DNA of 64,000 bases, from the NCBI GenBank assembly GCA_944989445.1, contig CALYLW010000325.1, forward strand, positions 783,252-847,251. The letters run 5' to 3'. The notes below the pieces were generated by a model. It ran no database searches. It saw only the letters and a program-made list of their open reading frames with translations, and had not been told where the DNA came from. Both the position numbers and the translations under genes were made by a program. The stretch's first letter is position 1. Each line of letters opens with the position of its first letter. Shown piece by piece: positions 1-10,258 of this stretch. This DNA is from Ampullaceana balthica. Lineage: Eukaryota > Mollusca > Gastropoda > Lymnaeidae.

Positions 1-1080
1 TCTTTGATTGGAAGGTTCGATTAAAATGATGATGTCTCCACATAAAATTTTATCAAATGTCAAAGCATCCCTTAAATATTCCATTTCATTAGTTGCTCTG
101 TGAGTAGCCACTGGTAAGAATTTTTTTTCTTTTGAGAACTATACTTTTGTAAAGAAGTCCGGGCATTTCTTTAACATAACTTTGACAATAAAAGATTTCA
201 TTGTGACTAGCAAAGTTCCTGCGTCTGGTCGTGTGTTGAGCTTTTTGTCTCCATCTTTCAGTTCTATAGCTTATAAAGTAACCTCAATATGGCTCCATGG
301 TATATTCACCATTTTGTATCCTGAAGTCTGAACGCCTTGCTTGTAGAAGCAATTAGGTATTTCCAACAATGTATGGGCTTGGAAAAGAATGCGTAATAAC
401 GATCAAATGTACTAAAATAGTTGGAGATTTCGTTTCAGTTGGAGTATCATGTTAACAAATTAGGTTTAACTTTTTGAACGAGTTTGACATGAGATTTTAT
501 TTTTTGCACCTTTGTTGAACTCTTGTATACTTTTCCAGCCCTTAAGAAGTATTAACACACGTTGGGCCTTTGCAGTCCATTATTTTAAGATCATCATTTA
601 TTCAAAATCATTTCAGAAATGTCCTAAGCAGATTCACTTTGGCTTTAATGAAATCTTTGAAAGATTCTACAGCGTCTACTTTTATATCTTCAATCTTTAC
701 ATATCCCACAACTGGACTAGTTTGATCCTTATGTCAAATATATGAAGAGCTATCCAATAAAATGGAACAATATTCGGTATCTTCTATTGAAGAAAGATGA
801 TTTTTCGTGAACGATATCTCCTAACATTGCTATGACGTCAACTGTATCTCCTAAAATTGTTATGAGCTCAGTTTAAATTTTAGATTACAAATTTTTCACC
901 CCTTTTCCCCACTCTGTTCTCGGATTGCTCGAACGTACTTTGCAACCAAATGCATTAGTTCCAGAATATTGCCTTTATTTGCGACAGTATTGCCCTCTCT
1001 GTGACCTCAAAAAGTCACATTCAATTTCGCCAGGATTTAATAATGTCAAATAATCTAACAAGAACTTCTTGCCACTTTGT
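1..1080 (-). pseudogene. Decayed hAT transposase, DUF4371/ZMYM1-like
   Basis: Read on the minus strand in shifting frames, this stretch resembles the DUF4371-containing hAT transposases often annotated as zinc finger MYM-type protein 1-like. Visible blocks, N- to C-terminal, are NKGNILELMHLVAKY near 930-980, a SILLDSS...HKDQTSPVVGYV block near 680-770 (the family has a histidine-threonine-aspartate style motif here), MDCKGP near 570, YAFFSKPIHCWKYL and LQDTKW near 320-400, and TRPDAGTLLVTMKSF near 190-235. The last block also occurs as TRSDAGVLFNSMQAF in the related copy near 24,660. Stops and frameshifts interrupt it throughout, so it cannot make a working transposase. The C-terminal dimerisation part lies beyond the left edge of the window. 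Family assignment is by remembered motif pattern, not by a search. Confidence 0.7.
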
Positions 1081-1634
1081 TTTCTCTTTTACATTAACTA
1101 ATAGTCGGTCTTTATTAATAGTATATTCTTTTTTATCCAATCTCTGATTCCTTCTATTTGCAAAAAACTTTGTTAATATTGAGTACTTACTGAGTTCTTA
1201 TTTTGGCTTTTCTTTTATTAAAATTTATTTTAACGTTTTAAAAATTAGCTAATTAACGAGGAATTTGCCACCCCCCTTAATTTTGTATTTATTTGTACCA
1301 ACTTTTAATTCCACTAGATAAGCAATTGATTCCATTATTTTTGTTTATGACACAAAACAAAATACATTAAAATTAAAATAAGACATAAAACGCCCACAAT
1401 TTTTTCCATTAGTTCACTTACGTTAAAATCAAACTTGAATCAATTATATATACCAGCACATTATCGTCATACAGTCAGCCCTTATGTTTTCCAGCTCAGT
1501 AACATTAGTATCAGAAGACTTTAGATTTATAATGGAGTTTGAAGTTTTGACATTAGAAGCGCTCTCGTATTTTAATATAGTTCTTCATTTCGTTTAATTT
1601 TTTTATCTTGGCTTTTCGTTTATTGTATTAAAAT

Positions 1635-3007
1635 TAGGGATCAGCCTGATATGGTTTTTTACGATTTGCCGAATCGGATAGTTTGGCCCTAATATTTTCC
1701 GGATCCGGATTCCGGATATCTCCACATTTAAGTGTAAGAGCTAAGAGGGTGTACTTTACTACTTCGTATCAAGTATTTCATACTATTTATTACAATATTT
1801 ATTATCCTACAAATGAAGAGTATCTGCTATCGACGTTGTTACACTGTCAAAGTCAACGATGAACATTTTACAATAAATTGAATGAACGAACTTGAAGAAG
1901 TTCAACAAACTCTGTAGTGTGTACCAAGCGAACAGTGTAGTACTGAGTGTGTAGTGTTATGTACAAGAAGTCGTGACCTAGAACCATAATAAAACTGTTT
2001 TTTTTTATTCAGACAATTAATAATATGCTGTTATTTAACTTAGTTTGTTATCTTATGTAGTAAAGTATTATCTATACTTGTAACTTTTTAACTTTATATA
2101 TTTTTCTCGTATTGAAATTGATTCTTTTACTATATTTTTGAGTTGATTTGAATGATTTGAATGGATCAACGCTTGTTAATTTGTTTATTTTGTTATATAT
2201 TAATAATTTAATGTATAACATGTATAACTTAATTTGTTACGTAACTTATTTTGTATAATTATTATATTCACAATAGACTAGAGTTTTAAAATTATAAGAC
2301 TGAATAAGATGTAACAGGTAAGACAAGCAACATTTTTATTTTTAAGTTCGCAAATCAAATCATAATTGCAACTGCCATTTAAAGTTCAATGGAAAAAGAA
2401 CAACAATGAATATAAAATTATTACAATGATATAACTTAAATCATATAAGTAAAATGTTAACATTTGAATACTGAATTGAAAGTATTGAAAGATTAACTAC
2501 TGTCAACGTACTAGTCAATGACAAAGAAATTAAAAACGAAAGCCAACTCTCAGCCTGAATTAGTTTCCAAGGCTCCTGTTTAACTATACAGGGTATAGTA
2601 TAAACTAATAATTAAAAATTAACTTAAAATTATTATTTTTTAACATAAAATTATCATTTTGTAACATAAAATGAATATATCAGCTATAACAATAAAAAAA
2701 TTTAATGACATGAGTACATAAAATAGTTACTAGTTAGTAAATTCTGGTTAAACTTTGTGTTGTTGAAGAAAATACTTGTTAAATGTACTGATTTCTGGTT
2801 ATTGTTTTTTTTTACTTCTTAATACTTTGTATATATTTGTTTATAAACTAATTAATATGAATTTAATTTAATTGTAAAAATTATATACTACATTGATATC
2901 CGGATACTATTCGGATCTGCCATAGGTATATGCCGAATCCGGATAGTAGCGACAATCCCGATATTTGGCCCGGATATCCGGCATTCCGGATTTTCGGCTG
3001 TCCCCTA
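1635..3007. mobile_element. Non-autonomous hAT element with perfect 8-bp target duplication
   Basis: The element starts TAGGGATCAGCC and ends GGCTGTCCCCTA, giving imperfect inverted ends. Both subterminal regions are rich in CCGGAT and its inverse. It is flanked by ATTAAAAT at 1627-1634 and again at 3008-3015, an exact 8-bp duplication as expected for hAT transposition. The interior is AT-rich and has no reading frame resembling a transposase, so it would need an enzyme supplied in trans. It is inserted inside the larger hAT copy that ends at 3414, so it is the younger of the two. Confidence 0.85.
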
Positions 3008-3414
3008 ATTAAAATTTATTTTCGCGTTTTAACAATTAGATAATTAACAATGAGGAATTCGCCGCCACCCCCTCCAATTTTACAACAGGGGTTGCTGTCA
3101 AATTTTAAGAATCAATGAATCTATCACCACATCAGTGTCACGTTCTCATACTAATTTAGCCTCTCGGAAGCATGTACATGTATATCCAATAATGGAGTTT
3201 GAAGTTTTGGCAGTTAAAACGTTCACATACTTTTGGATAGTTCTTTTATTTCTTATATCAATTTATCATTTGGCATTTCTTTAATTTCGATTTAGAAAAA
3301 AACTCCTCTTTCTTTTAAAATTTTCATTTATAAAAAATTAATTAACGACTAGGAATTTGCCGCCCCTGGCAAAGTGCCGCCCATGGCATTTGCCCCCTCC
3401 TCGCTACGCCACTG

Positions 3415-3734
3415 CATTCACCATTCAGAAAAGTTAACGTTTAATTCTGACAAGGCTTTGGTTGTATGCTTGGCAAAAATTATTCAACTTGCATTTTTTC
3501 AAGTGTGTATTCAAATATCTACTGGTACATTCTTTATTTACCCATGGTGAGTATTAAAGAAAGGACGATGATTGCAAGCACATTTTTTAATTTATATAAT
3601 GACAAAAAATTCTTTGAACTTAATTTACGTTCCTTAATATGTTTTATGTACTGAAAGTGCAGTTCACAGATCGATGAAATGAATTGTAATGAAATGTAAT
3701 GTGATTGCGTGGCTTCCTAGCAGATCAATGAAGT
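3415..3734 (+). repeat. Module family, blocks E and F (forward copy)
   Basis: This stretch matches 21396-21740 forward and 29500-29790 in reverse. Shared words include CTGACAAGGC, TGCTTGGCAAAAATTATT, GACGATGATTGCAAGCACAT and CTTCCTAGCAGATCAATGAAG. No protein is apparent; short frames are not conserved between copies. It is host sequence for the SINE that follows and for the hAT copy that precedes it. Confidence 0.75.
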
Positions 3735-4012
3735 CCGACACGGTGGTCGAGTGGCAGCGCACTGGACTGTCGTACCGATGGTCACGGGTTCGAATCCGTG
3801 TGAAGGCAAGGGTTTGTTCCCGGGGCCTAGGGCGTCCCTGAGTCATCCCGCTCCGAATGGGTACCTAACACTTGTAGTGTTAGGCGGCTGGGTAATGCGT
3901 GGAACCCACAAAGCCGTGGCCTGTGATTGCTGCATCACTTGCCAACAGATCATCTGTCATGGTCTGTGGACGCAACTATCTTCTGCATAGAGGGAGCGTC
4001 TGTATAGATAAG
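3735..4012 (+). mobile_element. tRNA-derived SINE, copy 1
   Basis: The head has an RNA polymerase III A box (TGGTCGAGTGG, 3744-3754) and B box (GGTTCGAATCC, 3787-3797) spaced as in a tRNA, followed by a non-tRNA body. A second copy lies on the minus strand at 30411-30672. The final 35 or so bases (ATCTTCTGCATAG, GGAGCGTCTGTATAGATAA) resemble the 3' end of the LINE remnants at 31266-31305 and 45378-45412, suggesting the SINE borrows that LINE's machinery. The uninterrupted host sequence is visible in reverse at 29455-29495, where AGATCAATGAAGTC-type bases run directly into the GGTGTTCTTCTATAC block. It is a mobile element, not a functional tRNA gene. Confidence 0.85.
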
Positions 4013-4035
4013 ACTTTCGTGGTGTTCTTCTATAC

Positions 4036-6075
4036 CAGGGGTTCCCAATCTTTTAGTACTCTAGAGCACATTCTAAAATATCGGTAGGGTGGCGGACACC
4101 GCCTATTTTTAATTGACAAACTCCTTCCATAACTTCTCATTTTTCCATAATTTATTTTCTTATATTCTTAAATTATTAATAAATAATAAACAAAAATATT
4201 TCAAAATAATTAAATTGTTATTAAAATTGCATGCACCCAGAGGAATGCGTTTACAAAACTTAAACAAAGTAAACAAAAAACACAAATACAAAGAAAACAT
4301 TTTATTAAAAATATAATATCAGTATGTCGATTTGATCCTTGGCATTGCATATCATTGGCCAGTGCCTCATAATTAGGAGAGTATGACGATGCTCCTGTTA
4401 GCAAACAATCATAAAGATGCTCATCGGTGAGTCGAGATCTTTGTCTTGATTTTATAAAGTTCATGTTTGAAAGCAATAATTCGCATAAATATGTCGAACC
4501 GTAAGATGATTCATTTTTATATGTCATTTTTTCAAAAATGGGAAATTTTCTCTGTTCACTCTATTTCAAAAGTCACCTGATATTAAGGATTTTAGCACAA
4601 TATCATTCTTAAGTTCCAACATTTCTAACTCTAATTCTTCTGTCTTACCTTGAAAAAAATCTGCAATACATGCGGCCATTTCCATTACATTTATTTGGCA
4701 AGTAAAAGGATTGATACAGAAGGAAACAATCGGCTCGATATGTGTAAACTGCAAAAATCTCTCTTCAAATTGTTTTTATAACACTTGAAGATGCTTAATA
4801 AATAATGACCGTTTAATTCAGTGCTACCTAGCATTTTCTTCATATGTGGGAAATGCAGGAGAGAATTGATCTGAAGATGTGATATCAACAAATCCAATTT
4901 AACTTTAAATAACTTGATAGAGCTTATCATTTCAGCTATGTTTTTGTCTTTCCCTTGCAACTACAAATTTAAAGAATTCATTTTTTTCATGATGTCTGTG
5001 AGAAATCCCAAATCAATCAGCCAGTGAGAGTCAGCCAGCGAGAGTCAGCTAGTTCATCATAATTTTCCTTTTTATCGTTTATGAAGCCAACGTACTTCAG
5101 TATGTAGAATAAGATAATGTTCTTTATCTTCAGTATCTTCTAACAGGGCCTTGAAAATTCGATGTTGCAAAGGAGCTGCTCGGATAGAATTGATTATTTT
5201 TGTAGCTATTTTCATAACGTGTTCAAATGGCAATATTTTACAACACATAGCTTCCTGTGGGATAATACAGTGGTAGGACATAAAGTTTGAAAATGACTCA
5301 TCCTTCTTGCATAGGGCAATAAATCCTTTGTTTTTACCTACCATTGCTGGTGGCCCATCGGTGGTTATCGCACACAGATTTTGGAAAGGTATATTCATTA
5401 GCTTGGCGTATGTTCTGAATATATTATAAATATCCTCACCCCTTTTCTGTCCTTTCATATGTAATATTTGCAACATATCCCATTTTAATGTGAAGTTACT
5501 AAATACCATTATCACCATAACAGCTAACTGAGCAGTGTCTGGTGTTATTTGACAACTGTAAGTCTTGTATTGCTGAGACAATCTCACGTTTGTTAGAAAG
5601 TGCATCAAACAAACAATCGGCACCAGTCGAAAATAGTTCCTTAAGCGACTCAACATCAATAAAAAGGTTTCTTCTTTTTTGCGTGCATGTGAGAAATTTT
5701 GAAAGAAGCAATGGTGGCCTTTTTAGAATTTTCCACATGTCTAGTGAAAACAGTCGACAATTTTTTTTCTTTCTTACATCAGATTTAAGTGGATAATTCA
5801 CATCAAAAGTGGCATGAATTGTCTGAAAGTGTCGTTCAACATTATGTTTTTCAGCACTGCAATGCTACTACCACACAACAAACAAACGTATTTATTTTTA
5901 AAATTAACAAAACAATTTGATTCCTCCCAGTCAGTGTTAATGCATTTCAATATAACCATCACCATTTAAGAATATAAAGGAAAGGAGTAAAATGACACAA
6001 TTTCTTATTGCATAGTTTTTAAAATAGATATTGTTGAAAGATTATACTAAAGAAATCAGTGCCAAGTCGTAATTT
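4036..6075 (-). mobile_element. hAT element, GTF2IRD2/EPM2AIP1-like group
   Basis: The left terminus CAGGGGTTCCCAATCTTTT at 4036 is a typical hAT end, and the bases before it (TTCTATAC) continue the host module, which in the reverse copy near 29450 runs on without a break. The minus-strand transposase remnant fills 4325-5965. I could not find a matching inverse terminus or a second TTCTATAC on the right. That end is probably deleted; module A sequence is recognisable from about 6078. Confidence 0.75.
4325..5965 (-). pseudogene. Broken BED-finger hAT transposase
   Basis: Minus-strand segments in several frames resemble the hAT transposases related to GTF2IRD2, EPM2AIP1, SCAND3 and ZBED5. From the N terminus: a possible ATG at 5965, WEESNCF, and a BED/C2H2-type finger with CLLC followed by HNVERHFQTIH near 5810-5890. 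Next come DVNYPLKSDVRKKK, a catalytic-domain block with ITTDGPPAMVGKNKG near 5320-5380, and TEVRWLHKR near 5075. The C-terminal dimerisation segment is STYLCELLLSNMNFIKS and RLTDEHLYDCL near 4400-4500. The longest intact piece is 195 residues (5072-5659). At least three frameshifts or stops separate the pieces, so the gene is dead. In the family this enzyme cuts element ends and leaves 8-bp duplications. Confidence 0.85.
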
Positions 6076-6077
6076 TC

Positions 6078-6370
6078 AAACAAATATGAATCGTTTAAGA
6101 AGATAAATACTCGTAGCTTTTTAAGAGGTGTAACATAAGCAGGCATAAAAGTAACTATTACACATACGCGCCAACCTACCACACACACTCGAAAACACAA
6201 ACACTTATACACACATATACACGAACACACTCACACTCCCATGACCATACATACACACACTTACACACTCGCGCACTCATAAACTTAGATACACACACAA
6301 ACTAAAGCGGAATATAAACTTGAAATTTACTTAATCACATCAAATAAACCACTTCGAATTATATCTGTAG
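6078..6370 (+). repeat. Module family, block A (CA-rich)
   Basis: Matches 40495-40800, 46055-46680 and 13190-13400. Shared words are CATAAAAGTAACTATTACAC, a long interrupted run of CACACA with CACTCCCATGA, and AAAGCGG followed by ATCAACATA-like bases. It looks like low-complexity sequence carried within a long repeat unit rather than an independent microsatellite, because the interruptions are shared between copies. Confidence 0.65.
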
Positions 6371-7140
6371 GTTTTTTCATTTCTAAAACCGGAAAAGGTC
6401 ATAGCTCAATGAGTAATGTTCTATTTTTAGATTATATTTTAGCGGAACAATGTTTTGAAGCGTAAATACAGTAGAATCACTATGTTCTCAACATTGTTAG
6501 CATAGTGAAAATTACGAAACTGTTTTTCCTTTTTCAAGTCGAATAAGTTGTCTTAAATTAACGAGGAATTAAAAAATAACTGATAAGGGGCCGTCCATAA
6601 ATGACGTCACGTACCTTGGGGGGAGGGGTGGTCCACACATTTGTGACTATGTGTGACGAGGGCGTGATGGTATTTGAGAAATGTGACATCAAAACTGGTA
6701 ACTCTAAATAAAAGTTCCACTTAATTTTTTTTTAAATATTTGATTTCCTACAATTTATTTTATTACGTTTTACGTGGCTTCACACGTGGTACGATATTAA
6801 GTGCAACCTTACACTAAATACATACTTCAATGACAAAAAACGTGATTTAAAACATCCTGTTTTTCAAATAGAAAATATACATTTTATTTTTTTAAGTGGG
6901 GGGGGCGCCGCGCACGGCTTTGTGACGTCATATTGGTGGGGGTTCTAAGTGTTTTTGACTACTCGTGACGAGGGGGGAGGATCATCCAAAATTGCGTGAC
7001 GTCTCCTAAGAGTTATCCTTCTCAATATACCTATTCTTTACAAATTGACTCGTAATTTTATTAAATTTTTATGAAATTTGTCCTTTAAAAATATATATAT
7101 TGCCCAAATATTTCTACTATTAGATTTCCGATTAATTATG
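6371..7140 (+). repeat. Interspersed repeat (6371-6586 and 7007-7140) split by a MITE
   Basis: The two outer parts match, in order and inverted, the continuous stretch 61270-61600. Shared words include CCGGAAAAGGTCATAGCTC-like bases, AGCGGAACAATGTT, TAGTGAAAATTACGAAACTG, ATTGACTCGTA and TTTTTATGAAAT.TGTCC. The intervening 6587-7006 is a MITE absent from the 61-kb copy. The family itself is unclassified. Confidence 0.7.
6587..7006. mobile_element. Foldback MITE, copy 1, with TAA target duplication
   Basis: Starts GGGGCCGTCCATAAATGACG, contains CACTAAATACATACTT and CGTTTTACGTGGCTTC in its middle, and ends in a partly eroded inverse terminus (GCGTGACGTCTCC). TAA at 6584-6586 is repeated at 7007-7009. 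Removing the element restores a sequence that aligns with the empty copy near 61360-61400. The two halves are approximately inverse to each other with G-rich and C-rich stretches. A three-base TWA duplication is typical of the PIF/Harbinger and ISL2EU groups, which is my tentative placement. Confidence 0.8.
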
Positions 7141-7207
7141 ACAAATCCTCAGTGGCGTAGCTAGAACTTTTGGCGCCCGGGGCGGTCTCCAATTTGCCGC
7201 CCTATTA

Positions 7208-7600
7208 GGGGCCGTCCATAAATGACGTAGGCACCTGGCGGGGGGGGGGAGTCATACGTTTGTGACAATGTGTGACGAGGGGTGGGGTGTTTAAGAAATG
7301 TGTCGTCACGTCAAAACGCGCAACTTAAAAAAAAATTTCCACATAAATATTTGATTACTGACACTTTATTTAATGACGTTTATGTAAAACGCGTGTTACG
7401 ATATTAGAATGCAGCCTAACACTAAAAGCATACTTAAATGGAAAAATTTTTAATTTGAAACATGCTCATTTTCAAACAGAAAATAAGGCTTTGTGACGTC
7501 TTATTGAAGAAGGAATCTAAGTTTTTGTGACGACGTGTGACGAGGGGGGGATGGGGTGAAAAATAAGCCAAAATAGCGTTCTTCATTTATGGACGGCCAC
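7208..7600. mobile_element. Foldback MITE, copy 2, inside hAT copy 1
   Basis: Begins GGGGCCGTCCATAAATGACG and ends CATTTATGGACGGCCAC, with TTA on both sides (7205-7207 and 7601-7603). It occupies the same place relative to the hAT terminus as the copy at 25769-26178 does in the other hAT. The MITE was therefore probably already in the parent hAT when the two copies were made. Confidence 0.8.
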
Positions 7601-8169
7601 TTAGTCGATTATATTATGATTTTAAAAAAAAATAAACATGAATAAATTATTGTAACTAAAACGAAGTAAAAGTGGGGAACATGTTTACCATTGCATGCCA
7701 TATTTATGTAAGCAGTAATAAAAGAGGCCGCATAAGATTATATACCTATAAATTCACATTTATAAAAATATAAGATACTTTTTTTAAAGGCCACAAGAAA
7801 GTTACTGATGTCGCAGGTACCCCCCTCCCCCGCCCCCAATGAGACAAAACATATTCCAAATTTAAACCCCCAAAAAACATTATCAATTACTATTACTATT
7901 CTTTTATTTTGTATTTATAAATAAATGATTTTTTTTTACAAACAAAGAAATTGTATATATTAGCATTGGTGTAACAACAGCTTGGCATTGGGACAGTTGC
8001 CAGGTTTCGCCGGCCTGCGCCAGTTCAAAAGGGCGCCGCTAAATATATAATTTTAAAATTTTTATTTAAATAAAAATAAAATAAATTAGCCAAGGACCTC
8101 AACAACCCAGTTATGCCTCTGTACATTAGTATGAAAACATATTTATAAATTTACTTTCCTAACTTTCAT

Positions 8170-8990
8170 AATAGAAAAATTGTGTATTACGCTATCAAAA
8201 TTAAAAATATTTGTAATATCTTGTTCTATGGAGAGTATTGCAAGATTTTGTTGTCTTTAATCGCTCATTGTGGAACGAAGATAATTTTTATCAACTTCAG
8301 TTTGGAGAAGCTTCTTGCACAACTAGCGACACTGATAGCAATAGTTGAAAAAAATCATAGCAAAATTACAATGTTGGGTACAGAATTTTCCAATCTATAC
8401 TGTTGAATAAATTGTAATAGATCAATGATGCCTTTTCAACCGTTTTTCAAACCTAATTCCTCTTCTTGTAGTGTAGGTAGAGCCATAAAAACCTGGATCC
8501 TTTTTCTTTCCACATTGAACTGTCAATGTCAATAAAGTAATTTATTTGATGTTCAAATGCTTCATTTAGTAGGTTACATGGTATTATATACGAATATTTT
8601 CTTGCAAGGAAATGTAGCTCATCAAAGCGTTATTTTATTTTATTTTATAATTCCATCCATGGATAAAAACATTTCTCGTTGTACTTTTTGTTCTAAAGAT
8701 AGAACCACGTCTTCTGAATTTTCCCTACTCATATTTTTCTTTTTCTAACTAGGCGTTCAGTTGATGTGTCCATCTCTTCACAAATTGTTTGACTGATATA
8801 ACAGCATTTTGTATTAGCACATCTCTTTGTTCCATGCAATGGCTTTTCATTAAACGGGTTCCCATAAATTGAGATAACATAGAAGAGAAAAAGCTTGCAT
8901 TGAATTGAGTAAAATTCCAGCATCTGATCTCGTTTTCTAGTTAGTTCTTCAGATGTAAATTTTTCCAAGACGCTTGAAAGTTTAAAGTAT
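8170..8990 (-). pseudogene. hAT transposase remnant, C-terminal half
   Basis: On the minus strand, near 8310-8370, ISVASCARSFSKLKLIK is followed in another frame by LRSTMSD and LAILSIEQDI. This is the hAT C-terminal dimerisation signature (typically SCERSFSKLK...LRS.M...RL..L). An upstream block near 8640-8720 reads as ENVVLSLEQKV-like, and 8729-8968 is an open piece of 79 residues ending in TERLVRKRKI. Frames are interrupted, so this is inactive. The same blocks are found on the plus strand at 24,620-25,460. Confidence 0.75.
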
Positions 8991-9593
8991 GTCTTTTGCG
9001 AAATTATTATGCCTATTGTGGTGTTTATTAATAGATAAATTTGAATATTTTAAATATTCTTGTCATAAATTTTAATAATTTTTTCATAAAATAGTAGAAT
9101 TCAGATTATTTACACATTACTATTACTTTAATTTGATATGCGTAACATGCTTAATGAATAATCGTATTTTAATGAAAAACACAAATTATTTGTGTTACTT
9201 TAATGCAATAAAACAAAATAAATTACATTTTTAATAACTTACCTTACAATAATTTACTGAAAACTGAAACTGTAATATAAATTACTACTTGCATGCTAAA
9301 CACAATACTTGAACCACCATGCCTTGTAATAAAGTACTTGTTCGCGCATCATTCTGCGAATGTCGAAATTCCACGTAAAAACTGTCGTTGCGATATTAAT
9401 AGCAAACATTATTCGGCCCAGCCGTGATGTGCTTTTTTTTGGGTAGTTTTCTTATAAAAGCGTTATCTGTGACCTATACCGCTTAGTTTTCCAAACAAAT
9501 GGATACGCTTTTGGGCGATTTAAAATTTTGGAACGGTTTTGCGTTAGTTATAATATCCACAATTTAATCAAACAAATAATGTGCGAGTCCGTT

Positions 9594-10080
9594 TGTCAGG
9601 GTATGAGAATCACTGCGAATAATTGTTGTGAGATTGTTGTAACATTGCTGTGACTCGGGTCAAGGCGTGACTTGACAAGAGCTCACTTGTACATAACAGT
9701 GTTAGTTATAGTCACTCGATATGTGAGTTAGATAGCGATGCTGTGTATAAATAGGTGGTGTGAGACAGAGAGGGGAACAAGGAGAGTACTGACCGAGTGA
9801 AGAGGTCCATAGTCCTTGTTAGGACTAGCCATTAGGGATAGTGCGTTGGCTCTAATAGCTGGTACACATCGAGGTGGCTCGAGTGTACAGCGTGGTACTG
9901 TGAGTATTAGGGAAAGAGAGTCCGTGTATGCACTTACGAGTGAGTGACCATTGTTAATGGATTACGTTGTGTACCTGAATCTGTGCTGAAAATATATTGC
10001 TGACTGAATAAAGGCTTGAATTATCCATCGAACAAGAGTCGAGACTTCGTCTTAATTTATCCAGAACCCAGAACGCAACA
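9594..10080 (+). mobile_element. Solo LTR with 5-bp target duplication
   Basis: A 487-bp sequence starting TGTCAGGG and ending CGCAACA is flanked by CCGTT at 9589-9593 and 10081-10085. The uninterrupted site in the other hAT copy (reverse, near 24,010-24,035) has a single CCGTT. Promoter-like TATAAATA lies at 9746-9753 and the polyadenylation signal AATAAA at 10007-10012, the order expected of U3-R-U5. No internal retroviral-type region or second LTR is present, so it is a solo LTR left by recombination. The superfamily (Gypsy, BEL or Copia) cannot be told from the LTR alone, although a 5-bp duplication suits Gypsy or BEL. Confidence 0.88.
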
Positions 10081-10258
10081 CCGTTAATTAAGACTCGAAA
10101 TTACGAATATTTTTGTTTCACCTTGGTTTTCCCCCCTCAAAACAAAAAGGGCGGTTGTCGGAAATGGTTGTACTTTTCAAATGCCCACAGATGCCGCCCC
10201 TAAATGAGTGCCGCCCGGGGTGGACCGCCACCACCGCCCCCCCCTAGCTACGCCACTG

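Larger units (their letters stand above)
1..3414 (-). mobile_element. hAT element, right part, cut by the window edge
   Basis: The sequence ends at 3414 with CGCTACGCCACTG, the inverse of the CAGTGGCGTAG terminus seen at 7150 and 23845. The following host bases CATTCACC continue the module family, which at 21396 reads through CATTCACC without interruption, so 3414 is a real element edge. The body carries the DUF4371-type transposase remnant (1-1080, minus strand). It also has subterminal repeats ending in AATTTGCCGCC-like motifs near 1270, 3055 and 3360. The left terminus is outside the window, so length and target duplication cannot be given. It appears to be a longer relative of the elements at 7150-10258 and 23845-26217. 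Confidence 0.7.
7150..10258 (-). mobile_element. hAT element, copy 1, with 8-bp target duplication
   Basis: Terminal repeats are CAGTGGCGTAGCTAG at 7150 and CTAGCTACGCCACTG ending at 10258. Flanks are CAAATCCT (7142-7149) and CAAAGCCT (10259-10266), seven of eight bases matching. Inside are a foldback MITE (7208-7600), a minus-strand transposase remnant (about 8170-8990) and a solo LTR (9594-10080). A second copy in the opposite orientation lies at 23845-26217. The order of nesting gives relative ages: hAT insertion first, LTR later. Confidence 0.9.

Noticed and set aside
3744..3797. Functional tRNA gene
   Set aside because: A and B boxes are present, but the sequence continues into a SINE body found again at 30411-30672. 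An acceptor stem could not be closed.
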